Program-made: the position numbers and the translations under genes
NCBI GenBank assembly: GCA_026706985.1
Contig: JAPOXR010000049.1
Span: 62,001 to 126,000, forward strand
DNA: 64,000 bases
Reading direction: 5' to 3'
From: Paracoccaceae bacterium
GTDB lineage: Bacteria; Pseudomonadota; Alphaproteobacteria; Rhodobacterales; Rhodobacteraceae
Shown here: positions 48,921 to 58,667 of the stretch, in pieces
Layout: each line of letters begins with the position of its first letter
Numbering within the stretch: the stretch's first letter is position 1
Notes under the pieces: generated by a model
The model's input: the letters and a program-made list of their open reading frames with translations, nothing else
What the model was told of the DNA's origin: nothing
The model's database searches: none

Positions 48921-49540
48921 GAAATCACTTCCAGACTCATGGCCAGAAGGTCAGACGCAATCTCGGAGCTTTCTCTGTCGCCATTCACAACTCGGCAGCG
49001 ATGCGGGAAGCTCTGTTGCAGCTGGAGAAAACCCTGCCGCAAATCCTCGAGACGGGAGCCGAATGTATCCAGCCTTGCGTCGCCTCCGCTGCGCCGGGCG
49101 ACGCGCTCCAGGGCCAGTTTGACCGGGATGTCGATGATGAAGGTGAGATCCGGGTCAGTGCCGATCATGAGCGTATGCAGCTGGTCCACCCTGTGGCGGG
49201 CGGTTTCACTGTCAAATCCTTGATAGACCCTGGTTGAGTCAGCGAAGCGGTCACAGATGACAATCTTGCCCTCAGCGATTGCCGGCAGGACCAACCCATC
49301 CAGATGATGCCGCCTCGCGGCGGTGAACAGCAGGGCTTCGGTTGCCGGCGACCAGTGGCTGGCTGCATCTCCGGTCAGCAGATCACGCAATAACCCGCCC
49401 TGTTGACCACCGCCCGGCTCGAATGTCGTCACCACCAGGTGACCCAGATCCCGGAGGTTTTCGGCGAGCAGCCGGGTCTGCAGGGATTTACCGGCCCCAT
49501 CGATCCCCTCCAGGGTGATGAGCCTGCCATTGTCCGGCAT
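48917..49540 (-). CDS. tmk: Thymidylate kinase
   Basis: Phosphorylates dTMP to dTDP. 207 residues. P-loop GIDGAGKS, the DR motif in CDRFADSTRVYQG, and the lid region PVKLALERVARR are present. The N terminus FEPGGGQQG replaces the usual REPGG form, a small deviation. Starts within the stop of the carboxypeptidase gene and overlaps holB by four bases. Confidence 0.95.
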   Translation of the reverse strand: MPDNGRLITLEGIDGAGKSLQTRLLAENLRDLGHLVVTTFEPGGGQQGGLLRDLLTGDAASHWSPATEALLFTAARRHHLDGLVLPAIAEGKIVICDRFADSTRVYQGFDSETARHRVDQLHTLMIGTDPDLTFIIDIPVKLALERVARRSGGDARLDTFGSRLEDLRQGFLQLQQSFPHRCRVVNGDRESSEIASDLLAMSLEVIS

Positions 49541-50727
49541 CAGGGATCGAAAAGTGAATGAGTCGTGATACCGGATTTATCCACCAGGTCACGAATGGCC
49601 GTCATGACCCGGACCAACAATCCACCGCGTTCGAGCGAATTAGCGGCAATCAGCGGGTATGCCGCTTGTATCGACAGTTCCGGAATCGTGACCTCGAGCT
49701 GTCCAAGTGACTGACCCTCCTCAATCGGCGCCAGCACCGGCATGTCAATAACAGCGGTAGCGGTGATTTCAGCGGCTGACGCTGCGGGGAGCAAAATCGT
49801 TGCATCATTGACCACCCTTGCCGACACAGTCGGGGCATCACCCATCCACACCGGGACCTCGACCACGGTCTGACCGGCTTTGAAAATCGTCTTTTCCTCA
49901 AACTGGCGAAAAAACCAGTTGGCGATTCTTTCCGATTCAATTTCCCGGATACCCCGGGTCTCAAGACCGGCGAGAACAAACACAACCCGGCGGTTGCCGC
50001 GCCTGACCGACCCGACAATGCCGTATCCCGCGTCTCTGGTATAGCCGGTTTTAAGCCCATCTCCGCCGAAGTCGAACTTGAGCAGCGGGTTGCGGTTATA
50101 GCGGTTTTCAATTGCCCTATCGTCATGCCGAAATTCCTTCTCGGCAAAATATTTGTAATATTCCGGGTAGGTTCGGATGATATGGGTGGCAATCAGCGCC
50201 AGATCCCGGGCACTCATCAGATGCTCCGGATCAGGCCAACCGTTCGAATTTGTGAAATTTGAACTCTTCAGGCCGAGCTCCTGGCCACGTTCTGTCATCA
50301 GCCTGGCGAATCCAGCTTCCGTTCCGTCGGGAGAAAGCGCCTCCGCGAGAACCGCGCTGGCGTCATTGCCCGACAACACGACCACCCCCCGGATCAGATC
50401 CTCCACCGAAACGCGCTCGCCGGCCCGGAGAAACATTGTCGAGCCACGGTATGCAGCCGCGGCCCTGGATACCGGCAGCATTTCGTCGAGCTGCAGACGG
50501 CCCTGTTCCAAGGCTTCGAAGGCCATATAGATGGTCATGATCTTCGACATTGAAGCTGGCGGCAGCGGTGTGTCGGCATTCTTTTCCGCAAGTACGGCAC
50601 CGGAAGCGAAATCGACTGCAATCATCGACCGGCCGCTGGACTGGAATGCGGATGCTGCTGTTGCGAAAATGAATATTGCGACGACGACAGCCGCGGTTGC
50701 ACCGGATATGCTGACGATAATCCGCAT
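49540..50727 (-). CDS. D-alanyl-D-alanine carboxypeptidase (DacC/PBP5-6 type)
   Basis: Penicillin-binding protein that trims the terminal D-Ala of stem peptides. About 395 residues with a signal peptide (1-26, ending TAASA). Active-site motifs: SMSK, SGN in VLSGNDAS and KTG in GLKTGYT. A C-terminal PBP5-like domain (about 275-370) ends with an amphipathic tail likely to bind the membrane. First gene of the run with tmk, holB, tatD and the MBL hydrolase. Confidence 0.94.
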   Translation of the reverse strand: MRIIVSISGATAAVVVAIFIFATAASAFQSSGRSMIAVDFASGAVLAEKNADTPLPPASMSKIMTIYMAFEALEQGRLQLDEMLPVSRAAAAYRGSTMFLRAGERVSVEDLIRGVVVLSGNDASAVLAEALSPDGTEAGFARLMTERGQELGLKSSNFTNSNGWPDPEHLMSARDLALIATHIIRTYPEYYKYFAEKEFRHDDRAIENRYNRNPLLKFDFGGDGLKTGYTRDAGYGIVGSVRRGNRRVVFVLAGLETRGIREIESERIANWFFRQFEEKTIFKAGQTVVEVPVWMGDAPTVSARVVNDATILLPAASAAEITATAVIDMPVLAPIEEGQSLGQLEVTIPELSIQAAYPLIAANSLERGGLLVRVMTAIRDLVDKSGITTHSLFDP

Positions 50728-50887
50728 CACGGAGCAATCATTACCAAACCGGCCAATTTAGGAAAGCGGATTTTGAGGTGTGCTGAACTCTTTCGGGTGC
50801 CTGTCAGCCACTCTTACCCGGGGAACGCGGCACGCCGTCAGGCCGGGCTATGAATCCCGCGGAAGAGTCACTATCTGTCGCCGGGCC

Positions 50888-50977
50888 GGAGGAGTGACAG
50901 AGTGGTCGAATGTACCGGTCTTGAAAACCGGCGTGGGGGCAACTCCACCGTGGGTTCGAATCCCACCTCCTCCGCCA
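50888..50977 (+). tRNA. tRNA-Ser (anticodon TGA)
   Basis: 90 nt including encoded CCA. GGAGGAG pairs perfectly with CTCCTCC; discriminator G. Anticodon loop CTTGAAA gives TGA. Long variable arm GTGGGGGCAACTCCAC and T loop GGTTCGAATCC are clear. Confidence 0.97.
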
Positions 50978-51057
50978 ATCCGCACGAATCTGTTTCCGTC
51001 ACCCGGATAATTCCTTAATATCCGGCTAGATCATCTCCAGCCGAAGGATTTCATGCC

Positions 51058-51870
51058 ATGCTGAAACTGCTCCTATGTTCCGGATTGACAATCGCGGTCA
51101 CTGCCGCTTCGGCGTTGGCGGAGGACCGATGCGCGGCAGGAAAAACGCTGACCGAGGGTAAATTGACGATCGCCACCGGCAATCCGGCCTACTACCCATG
51201 GGTATTGAATGATGCGCCCGAAAGCGGCGAGGGGTTTGAGGCCGCTGTGGCCTATGCCGTGGCCGGTGAGATGGGCTTCTCCGCCGATAATGTGGTTTGG
51301 GTTCGCACTTCATTCGATGAGGCGATCCAGCCCGGTGCGAAGAATTTTGATTTCAACATGCAACAATATTCAATCACCTCCGAGCGCGATAAATTCGTCG
51401 ATTTCTCGGCACCCTATTATGCTGCACCGATGGCAGTGCTGACTGCGCCGGGCGTGACCGCGGATCCAACGCTGGAAGCGCTGCGTGGTCTGAAATGGGG
51501 CGCCGTCGGTTCCACCACCGCGGTGCCGAAACTGAGTGGCGTGATCAAGCCGGATTCTGACCCGCTGCTCTATGGCGACAATTCTGATATCAATGCGGCG
51601 ATGTCGGCCGGCCAGATTGATGCGGCTTTGTTTGATCTGCCTACGGCACTGTTCCTGAGCGCTGTGATGATCGAAGGTTCAGCCGTCATCGGACAATTTC
51701 CCGCTGACCGGGAAGACAATCCCGATCTGTTCGGCATGCTGATGGAAGAAGGCAATCCGCTGAAGCAATGTGTGGACGCAGCTTTGGAAGCTCTGAAGTC
51801 CAGCGGTGAGCTTGCGGCAATCGAGGCCGAATGGCTGCAGCAGACCACTGGAGTGCCGTTGATCCGCTGA
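51058..51870 (+). CDS. Amino-acid ABC transporter periplasmic binding protein
   Basis: 270 residues of the type II (SBP_bac_3) family. Signal peptide 1-21 ending ALAED. Typical GKLTIATGNPAYYPWV opening (here LTIATGNPAYYPW), the segment DFNMQQYSITSERDKFVDFSAPYY, and a late EEGNPLKQCVDAAL. Two cysteines (C25 and one near 240) could form a disulfide. It opens an operon with a permease and an ATPase; the set belongs to the polar amino-acid/opine uptake family, ligand unknown. Confidence 0.92.
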   Translation: MLKLLLCSGLTIAVTAASALAEDRCAAGKTLTEGKLTIATGNPAYYPWVLNDAPESGEGFEAAVAYAVAGEMGFSADNVVWVRTSFDEAIQPGAKNFDFNMQQYSITSERDKFVDFSAPYYAAPMAVLTAPGVTADPTLEALRGLKWGAVGSTTAVPKLSGVIKPDSDPLLYGDNSDINAAMSAGQIDAALFDLPTALFLSAVMIEGSAVIGQFPADREDNPDLFGMLMEEGNPLKQCVDAALEALKSSGELAAIEAEWLQQTTGVPLIR

Positions 51871-51881
51871 CAGGCTGTTCT

Positions 51882-52724
51882 ATGTCGGGCGAGGGTGCCG
51901 TCGCGGGTCCGGTTCCATCCCGCCGACAGGTTTATGAAGACAGGCAGCGCCGCCGATCCCTGATTATTGCCGCTGCCAGCACCGGTGCAGTGGCAGCGGC
52001 GGTCATGATTTTGATTCCGCGGGCTCCTGGATGGGACCGGGTACAGGCCAGCTTTTTCAATTGGGATGTGTTTGCGTCGACATTTCCCGGATTGCTCGGC
52101 GCATTCATGACCGATGTGGCGATTTTTGCCTGGTGTGCGCCGGCCATCGCGGTTCTGGGCCTGCTTGTCGCGCTTGCCCGCGATGCGCGCAGCCCGGCAT
52201 TGTTTCCGCTCCGTATTCTCGGAGCTGCCCATACCGACATCTTCCGCGGCGTGCCGGTCATCTTGACGGTCTATCTGATTGGTTTCGGAATTCCCGGCCT
52301 CGGTCTACCGCGCCCCTGGAACTCTCCCTACATCTGGGGATCGCTTGCGCTCACTCTCACCTATTCGGCCTATGTGGCGGAGATCTTTCGATCCGGAATC
52401 GAATCGGTGCATGAAAGCCAGCGCGCAGCGGCGCAGTCGCTTGGTCTCAGTGACCGCGACAGCATGCGTTTTGTGATCCTGCCACAGGCGATTCGCCGGG
52501 TGATACCGGCGCAGATGAATATGCTGATCGCCCTGCAGAAGGATGTCGCACTGCTGTCTTTCATCGGCCCGGTTGAGATTTTCCGCCAGGCCGGCGTCTA
52601 CAAGTCGCTGATGGCCAATTTCACCCCTTATGTCGGTGCCGCCATTATCTTTCTGTGCATCACGATTCCGGCCACCCGCTATACCGACCATTTGCTGGCG
52701 AGACAGAACCGCGAGCGCAGCTGA
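51882..52724 (+). CDS. Polar amino-acid ABC transporter permease
   Basis: 280 residues from ATG 51882, a few bases after the binding-protein stop. An arginine-rich cytosolic N terminus is followed by five or six membrane segments; the HisM/GlnP-type loop ESQRAAAQSLGLSDRDSMRFVILPQAIRRV is intact, as is the FRGVPVILTVYL segment. A single permease gene suggests a homodimeric channel. Its stop shares a base with the next start (TGATG). Confidence 0.93.
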   Translation: MSGEGAVAGPVPSRRQVYEDRQRRRSLIIAAASTGAVAAAVMILIPRAPGWDRVQASFFNWDVFASTFPGLLGAFMTDVAIFAWCAPAIAVLGLLVALARDARSPALFPLRILGAAHTDIFRGVPVILTVYLIGFGIPGLGLPRPWNSPYIWGSLALTLTYSAYVAEIFRSGIESVHESQRAAAQSLGLSDRDSMRFVILPQAIRRVIPAQMNMLIALQKDVALLSFIGPVEIFRQAGVYKSLMANFTPYVGAAIIFLCITIPATRYTDHLLARQNRERS

Positions 52725-53455
52725 TGGCTAAACTCTCCCTGCGAGGTGTGGTGAAGCGCTTTACTGACCACACGGTGTGCGACGGCATAGATCTTGATAT
52801 CGAATCCGGGCAGATGGTCTGCCTGATCGGCGCATCGGGAGCCGGTAAATCAACGCTTCTGCGCTGCATCAATCTGCTCGAGCCGATAGAAGATGGGGAA
52901 ATCTTCCTCGATGGTATCGATATCGCGGTGCCCGGGCTTGATCCGCAGGCGGTGAGGCAGCGGATCGGCATGGTGTTCCAATCATTCAACCTATTCCCGC
53001 ATATGACGGCGATAGAGAATGTGATGCTCGCACCGCGCCGCGTTCACCGGAGACCGCGGCAGGAATTATTGCCGGAAGTGACCGGTCTGTTTACCCGTTT
53101 CGGCCTCGCCGACCATATGCATCGCTACCCGGATCAGCTATCGGGTGGTCAGCAGCAACGGGTCGCCATTGTCCGGGCCTTGGCGATGAAACCTGAATTG
53201 ATGCTGTTTGACGAGATTACCTCGGCGCTCGATCCGCAGCTCGTGGGCGAAGTGCTGGATGTCCTGCGGTTGTTGAAAAATAGTGGAATGACAATGGTTT
53301 TGGCCACGCATGAAATGGGCTTTGCCCGCGAAGCCGCTGACAAGGTCTGTTTCCTAAAGGATGGGCGGATTTTGGAGGAAGCCCATCCGAAGATTCTGTT
53401 CACTGCACCGTGCCATCCCGAGACGGCAGCGTTTTTGGCCCGCACCCTGAAATAA
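52724..53455 (+). CDS. Polar amino-acid ABC transporter ATP-binding protein
   Basis: 243-residue ATPase of the GlnQ/HisP type. Walker A GASGAGKST, Q-loop VFQSFNLFPHM, signature LSGGQQQR, Walker B LMLFDEITSALD and H-loop ATHEMGF are present. It completes the three-gene transporter starting at 51058. Confidence 0.95.
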   Translation: MAKLSLRGVVKRFTDHTVCDGIDLDIESGQMVCLIGASGAGKSTLLRCINLLEPIEDGEIFLDGIDIAVPGLDPQAVRQRIGMVFQSFNLFPHMTAIENVMLAPRRVHRRPRQELLPEVTGLFTRFGLADHMHRYPDQLSGGQQQRVAIVRALAMKPELMLFDEITSALDPQLVGEVLDVLRLLKNSGMTMVLATHEMGFAREAADKVCFLKDGRILEEAHPKILFTAPCHPETAAFLARTLK

Positions 53456-53532
53456 ATCTGCTAAATGGCATTGCGGCGAATTGACGAGCCGCAATGGATT
53501 CATGAAGGCGCCCGTTGCCGGGAGTTGACAGA

Positions 53533-54495
53533 ATGCAAATTGGATTTGTCGGACTTGGAAATGTCGGCGGCAAACTCGCCGGCAGCCTGTTGAGAAACGG
53601 CGCATCACTCATCGTCAGCGACCTGGACGCGGAAAAGGTCAGTGAATTCACTGCCAGGGGTGCCGGGAGTAGCGCCGTTCCGGCGGATATGGCCCGTCAA
53701 TGCGGGATTGTCATTACCTGCCTGCCGAACCCACAGGCGAGCGCATCCGTGGTCGAGGGGCCGGATGGTCTGCTCAAAGGATTCCGCCGGGATGCTGTCT
53801 GGTGTGAAATGAGCACCACCGACGAAAGGGAAGTTCAGCGGCTCGGCAAGGCGTTTTCCGCTATCGGGGCGCATGCGGTGGATTGTCCAGTCTCCGGCGG
53901 TTGTCATCGCGCGGCCACCGGAAACATCTCCATTTTCGCCGGCTGCGACCGCCCCGTCTTCGAACGGATTCTGCCGCTCCTGACCATGATGGGGCGGCGC
54001 ATTCTGCATACCGGCCGGCTCGGCTCGGCATCGCAGTTGAAGGTGCTGACAAATTACCTCGCCACGGCCAACCTGGTCAGTGTCTGTGAAGCCCTGACGA
54101 CGGCGACAAAGGCGGGACTGGATATGAAAACGACCTATGAGGCGATTCGGATTTCTTCCGGGAACTCCTTTGTCCATGAGACCGAAGGGCAGGTTATCCT
54201 GAATGGCAGCCGCGACATCAGCTTTACAATGGATCTGGTTGTGAAGGATCTGTCGCTGTTTTCTGAGCTGGCTGAACGTTCAGGGGTGAATCTGGATCTT
54301 GCGCCGATGCTGCTGGAGATTTTCCACGATGCCGAAGAGCGGTACGGATCACGGGAGTGGTCACCGAATGTCATCCGGCGGCTGGAGGATGCCACCGGCT
54401 GCCGCGTGTCCGCACCGGGCTTTCCGGCGGAAATCGAGGATGATGAGCCGGAAATTCCGGGCTATGAGGTGACAATGGATCACCCGCGGGCCTGA
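53533..54495 (+). CDS. 3-Hydroxyisobutyrate dehydrogenase-family NAD(P) oxidoreductase
   Basis: 320 residues. N-terminal Rossmann GFVGLGNVGGKLAG; substrate loop DCPVSGGCHRAATG; the catalytic Lys region LKVLTNYLATAN (Lys about 174). Such beta-hydroxyacid dehydrogenases act on 3-hydroxyisobutyrate, tartronate semialdehyde, L-threonate and similar. The final 40 residues are acidic and not typical. ATG 53533 is preceded by GGAG. No neighbouring catabolic genes point to a substrate. Confidence 0.88.
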   Translation: MQIGFVGLGNVGGKLAGSLLRNGASLIVSDLDAEKVSEFTARGAGSSAVPADMARQCGIVITCLPNPQASASVVEGPDGLLKGFRRDAVWCEMSTTDEREVQRLGKAFSAIGAHAVDCPVSGGCHRAATGNISIFAGCDRPVFERILPLLTMMGRRILHTGRLGSASQLKVLTNYLATANLVSVCEALTTATKAGLDMKTTYEAIRISSGNSFVHETEGQVILNGSRDISFTMDLVVKDLSLFSELAERSGVNLDLAPMLLEIFHDAEERYGSREWSPNVIRRLEDATGCRVSAPGFPAEIEDDEPEIPGYEVTMDHPRA

Positions 54496-54503
54496 CTTTG
54501 AGA

Positions 54504-55555
54504 TTAAGGTGCCGTTGTGTCGCCTTCGGTCAACAGTTCCAGCAGCAACGGGTTGATATATAAATTTTCACGCCCCGCCCTGATCTTCCGCAGAATGCCT
54601 TCGGCTGCGAGCGCATTCAGATAATTGGCGGCCGTCTGGCGTTTGGCAATGCCGGCCTTCACAACGTCGCTGATTCGGCAATAGAGATGCACGAAAATCA
54701 GCTCCGTCAGCTCTTGTGAACAGTTGTTCGGCAGCACCTGCTGAATTTGGCCTCCAACCTTTTCAAGAAGCTCCCGGATGGCGCGGATTTTCGCCGTTGT
54801 CCATTCCGCAGTGACGTGACCGCTTCCAGCATGAATAGAATCCACTCTTCCCAATTCTGCCGGACCGTCACCTCCAGAAGAAGCCGGTAGTAGTCGGGTT
54901 TATTGCGGATGATGTGCCGGCTGAGATAGAGAACGGGGATATCAAGCAGACCCTTATCGACCAGATAGAGCAGGTTCAACACCCGTCCCGTGCGGCCGTT
55001 TCCGTCAATGAAGGGATGGACAGCTTCGAATTGGTAATGCATGTAGCGCTCCCAATTGGACAGTTTACCGCGCAGAATCTCCTCCCCTTCAGGCGGAGTG
55101 AAAACAACTTCGCCGGTCGTATCTTTGACCTGTGCCGTTCCCGGCGTGCCGCGGATGTCCAATTCAACTCCCTTTATCGTTCTACAGACTTGAACCACGA
55201 TGGCGGTTGAAACCGGTCGCACGCCCGGCATTTCGAATCCGCGCCGCAAAGCACTACGATAACGCAGTGTCTCCCTGGTGGCGGGGTCGGCCCGCCCTGC
55301 AATGTCACCGGCATAGCGGAACAGCTTGTCGGTCGTTGTGACAATATTCTCAATCTCAGAACTTGCCTGCGCTTCAAGCAGGGGGAACGAGTTGATCAGC
55401 ACGGCCAGGTTCGGGATGAGCTCCCCTGAGACCCGCAGTTCCGCCAGCGCTGCACGCGCAGCGATACAGCTACGAAGAACAGCCTTGGGCTCGGTGTCCT
55501 GCCGGGGCGGCAGATTCGGAATTCCATTGAAGGGGCGATCCGGATCGAACACCAT
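54504..55555 (-). pseudogene. Fic-family protein, broken by a frameshift
   Basis: The intact homologue would be about 350 residues: N-terminal inhibitory helix motif SSEIEN, Fic core [12 protein letters not shown] (AMP-transfer site), and a C-terminal winged-helix. Here the frame with the Fic core runs from 55555 through the LFMLEAV segment and then ends off-register at 54707, while the winged-helix part ([16 protein letters not shown] to the stop at 54504) continues in another frame. One base appears lost at about 54811-54820. ATG 55555 is chosen because AGGAGGAG stands eight bases before it. A truncated Fic enzyme without its C-terminal domain could still be made; alternatively this is a sequencing error. 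Confidence 0.8.
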
Positions 55556-55573
55556 GTTGATAGCTCCTCCTCC

Positions 55574-55621
55574 TGTCGACATATCGCTGCGACTTGTCGA
55601 TTTAGGAAGAAATAATCGACA
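55574..55621. promoter_or_regulatory. Inverted TGTCGA half-sites between fic and the TRAP operon
   Basis: TGTCGATT (55595-55602) and AATCGACA (55614-55621) are exact inverted repeats with an 11-base centre. A further perfect octamer palindrome TGTCGACA stands at 55574-55581, inside the leader of the fic gene. Such spaced half-sites are typical of dimeric repressor operators. Either or both divergent genes could be controlled. Confidence 0.45.
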
Positions 55622-55746
55622 CATTGGGCAGAAGCATGTGCAATCCCGACGGGTCAGGTGGCACCCGTTGCCAAGTCTGAAACTTGTAAGACGATGCGTT
55701 TTGTGTGAATTGAACAGCAACAGCTTCAATTATGGGAGTGGCGACA

Positions 55747-56796
55747 ATGAATAGTCTACGGAAACTGGCAATATGCGCATTGGGAGGTGCGGCTTTGGCC
55801 GTGACGTCGCTCAGCGCCAGTGCTCAGGAACATGTCTTCAAACTGCACCATCTTTTGAGTGCCAAAGCACCGGCTCAGACGAGGATGTTGGAGCCTTGGG
55901 CAAAGCAGGTTGAAATGAATTCGGGTGGCAAGGTCAAAATTGAGATCTATCCGGCGATGACCCTTGGGGGCCGGCCGCCGGAATTGATCAGCCAGGCCCG
56001 GGACGGCGTTGTCGATATCGTCTGGACAGTGAACGGCTACACGCCCGGCTTGTTCCCGCGCACCGAAGTCATGGAACTGCCATTCGTTTATGTGAATGAC
56101 GCGGTAGCGGCCAATCTTTCGCTGTACGATATGTTCGAAAGCGACCTGCGGCAGGAGTATGACGGTGTGGAAGTGATGTTCCTGCATGTGCATGCCGGCC
56201 AGGGAATCCATATGGCGGAAAAACTGGTTCGTTCACCTTCCGACATGGAAGGGCTGACGATGCGGATACCAACCCGGACCGGCGCATGGATCATTGAAGC
56301 TCTCGGTGCCAGCCCGGTGTCGATGCCGGTCCCCGATTTGCCGGGGGCGCTGCAGAAGGGAGTCGTGGACGGTGCCTTCATTCCGTGGGAAATCATTCCG
56401 CCGCTGAAAATCCAGGAAAATACCAGGTATCAGATCGAAGGTATTGATCAGACCCGTTTCGGCACCACGACATTCCAGGTTTCGATGAACAAGGCACGCT
56501 GGGATTCACTGCCCGCCGACATCCAGCAGGCATTCAAGGATGCCTCCGGCCGCGACTGGTGGGCCGAAGTCGGCCGGATTTGGACCGGTGCCGATGATTT
56601 TGGCATCAAGCTTGCCGTGGATTCGGGAAATGAGCATATCGTTCTCAGCGAAGTGGAGACTGAAGCCTTTCGTGTAGCTCTCGAACCGGTGGTTGACCGT
56701 TGGGTGGAAGAGGTTACGGCGAACAATATCGATGGAGCCGGCCTTGTTCAGAAGGCCCGCGAACTCATCGCAAAGAACAGCTCAGGTGCGAACTAG
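55747..56796 (+). CDS. dctP: TRAP transporter solute-binding protein (DctP family)
   Basis: 349 residues from ATG 55747, with GGGAG at eight bases. Signal peptide 1-27 ending SASAQ. The DctP fold is marked by the LHHLLSAKAPAQTRMLEPWAKQV opening, the conserved Arg in MRIPTRTGAW and the helix GALQKGVVDGAFIPWE. Ligands of the family are carboxylates, including aromatic and sugar acids; pobA downstream hints at an aromatic acid but this is unproven. It overlaps the small membrane subunit gene by 11 bases. Confidence 0.92.
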   Translation: MNSLRKLAICALGGAALAVTSLSASAQEHVFKLHHLLSAKAPAQTRMLEPWAKQVEMNSGGKVKIEIYPAMTLGGRPPELISQARDGVVDIVWTVNGYTPGLFPRTEVMELPFVYVNDAVAANLSLYDMFESDLRQEYDGVEVMFLHVHAGQGIHMAEKLVRSPSDMEGLTMRIPTRTGAWIIEALGASPVSMPVPDLPGALQKGVVDGAFIPWEIIPPLKIQENTRYQIEGIDQTRFGTTTFQVSMNKARWDSLPADIQQAFKDASGRDWWAEVGRIWTGADDFGIKLAVDSGNEHIVLSEVETEAFRVALEPVVDRWVEEVTANNIDGAGLVQKARELIAKNSSGAN

Positions 56797-57307
56797 CGCC
56801 GACCATGATCACCGCGCCGGTATTGCCGGCGCGGTCGAAACCATTGCGACCTGGTGGGCCATAGCGGGCGGGTTATTGCTGCTGGCGGTTATTCTCGTGA
56901 ATGTGATTTCGATCGTCGGTGGAATTTTCTGGAAGCCTTTTCCCGGTGATTTCGAATTGACGGAAATGGGTGTGGCTGTCGTGGCTTTCAGCTTCCTGCC
57001 CTTTTGCCAGCTTACCGGGGCCAATGTTACTGCGGATATATTCACATCGCGCGCTACACCGCGATGGATTGCACTGTTTAAATTGCTGGCGTCCCTGGTC
57101 GCCATTGGGTTTGCGCTGCTGCTGATCTGGCGCATGAGTGCCGGCATGCTCAGTCAGCGTCAATATGGCTACACCACGGCTATTCTTCAGCTGCCGATTT
57201 GGAAGGCCTATGTCCCGGCCCTGGTTTCGCTGGCCCTGCTGATTGTTGCGGGAATTGTGACCCTTGCCGAAAGCGGCAGAGAATTTGTGCAGCGGAGACA
57301 TGTCTGA
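56786..57307 (+). CDS. dctQ: TRAP transporter small membrane subunit (DctQ family)
   Basis: 173 residues if started at GTG 56786, within the 3' end of dctP. Four membrane segments (about 25-45, 62-82, 97-117, 140-158), with the conserved Glu-Leu-Thr-Glu region in FELTEMGVA. Completes the DctPQM set. Confidence 0.88.
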   Translation: MRTSADHDHRAGIAGAVETIATWWAIAGGLLLLAVILVNVISIVGGIFWKPFPGDFELTEMGVAVVAFSFLPFCQLTGANVTADIFTSRATPRWIALFKLLASLVAIGFALLLIWRMSAGMLSQRQYGYTTAILQLPIWKAYVPALVSLALLIVAGIVTLAESGREFVQRRHV

Positions 57308-58663
57308 ATGGATCCGATCAGCCTTGGAGTCCTCGGGCTTGTCGGCCTCGTTGCACTGATCGCTATCCGGATGCCGATCGCCTACGCCATGATTCTGGTG
57401 GGCGGCGGCGGCATCATGATGGTGAACGGGCCTATGCCGGTCCTGAACCAGTTGAAGACATTGGCCTATGGTCAGTTCTCAATTTACTCTCTGACCGTCA
57501 TCCCGATGTTTGTGCTGATGGGTTCGCTGGCGGCCAAATCCGGCCTTTCACAGGCAATGTTCAGGGCGGCAAATGCGTGGCTCGGCTGGCTCAGGGGAGG
57601 AACGGCAATGGCAGCCATCGCTGCCTGCGCCGGTTTTGGAGCCGTCTGCGGCTCCTCGCTTGCCACCGCCAGTACAATGGGGAGGGTGGCGCTTCCGGAA
57701 CTCCGCCGCTACCGCTATTCCGGTGCATTGGCGACAGGCTCACTGGCAGCCGGCGGAGTGCTTGGAATCCTGATCCCGCCTTCGGTGGTGCTGATCATCT
57801 ATGCCATCATCGTCGAGGCCAACATCGTCACAATGTTCATTGCCGCCCTGGTTCCGGGGATTTTCGCGGTAATCCTGTTTCTCCTGACAATTGCCGCCTA
57901 TGTGACATTGCGTCCCGCAGCCGGGCCGCGCGGCGGGGCCGGCGACCGGGCGGAATTTCTTGCCGCCACCATCGGCGTGGTACCGGTACTGATCATATTT
58001 GGATTGGTGCTTGGTGGAATCTATGCCGGTTTCTATAACCCGACTCCGGCGGCGGCGATCGGGGTCGTGCTGGTTCTGTTATACGGGTTGGCGCAGCAGG
58101 AAATCGATCGGACCAAACTGATTGATGCCTTGAAGGAAACCGCCAGTACCACCGGCATGATTTACCTGATTCTGCTCGGCGCGGAATTGATGAAGATCTT
58201 CATGTCGCGTGCCGGCTTACCCCAGGCAACCGCGGAATGGATCTCCCAGGCCGGGGTTGCGCCGATGATCGTTCTGGTGCTCCTGTTGATCGCTTTGATC
58301 GGGTTGGGCTGCCTGATGGACAGCCTGTCGATGATATTGCTGGTGATTCCGTTCTTTTGGCCGGTCTTGATGGAGATCAATGGTGGTCTCTATCAGGGGG
58401 CGGAAGGATCCGGCTTTGGCATGAGCACGGACGAGCTGCGCATCTGGTTTGGAATCCTGGCGCTGATTGTTGTTGAGCTTGGCCTGATTACGCCACCGGT
58501 GGGATTGAACGTGTTCGTCATTTCGGCTTTGGCAAAGGACGTGCCGATGATCGAGACATTCAAGGGCGTGGCACCGTTTTTCGGCGCTGAGATTTTCCGG
58601 GTCGGGGTTCTGCTGGCATTTCCGGCACTGACATTGTGGCTTCCATCTGTGATGAGCGGCTGA
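57308..58663 (+). CDS. dctM: TRAP transporter large membrane subunit (DctM family)
   Basis: 451 residues with about 12 membrane segments. Family motifs include MPIAYAMILVGG, GSLAAKSGLS, GFGAVCGSSLATASTMG and the second-repeat ITPPVGLNVFVISA. It begins directly after the dctQ stop. Ends 4 bases from the convergent pobA. Confidence 0.95.
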   Translation: MDPISLGVLGLVGLVALIAIRMPIAYAMILVGGGGIMMVNGPMPVLNQLKTLAYGQFSIYSLTVIPMFVLMGSLAAKSGLSQAMFRAANAWLGWLRGGTAMAAIAACAGFGAVCGSSLATASTMGRVALPELRRYRYSGALATGSLAAGGVLGILIPPSVVLIIYAIIVEANIVTMFIAALVPGIFAVILFLLTIAAYVTLRPAAGPRGGAGDRAEFLAATIGVVPVLIIFGLVLGGIYAGFYNPTPAAAIGVVLVLLYGLAQQEIDRTKLIDALKETASTTGMIYLILLGAELMKIFMSRAGLPQATAEWISQAGVAPMIVLVLLLIALIGLGCLMDSLSMILLVIPFFWPVLMEINGGLYQGAEGSGFGMSTDELRIWFGILALIVVELGLITPPVGLNVFVISALAKDVPMIETFKGVAPFFGAEIFRVGVLLAFPALTLWLPSVMSG

Positions 58664-58667
58664 ATGA

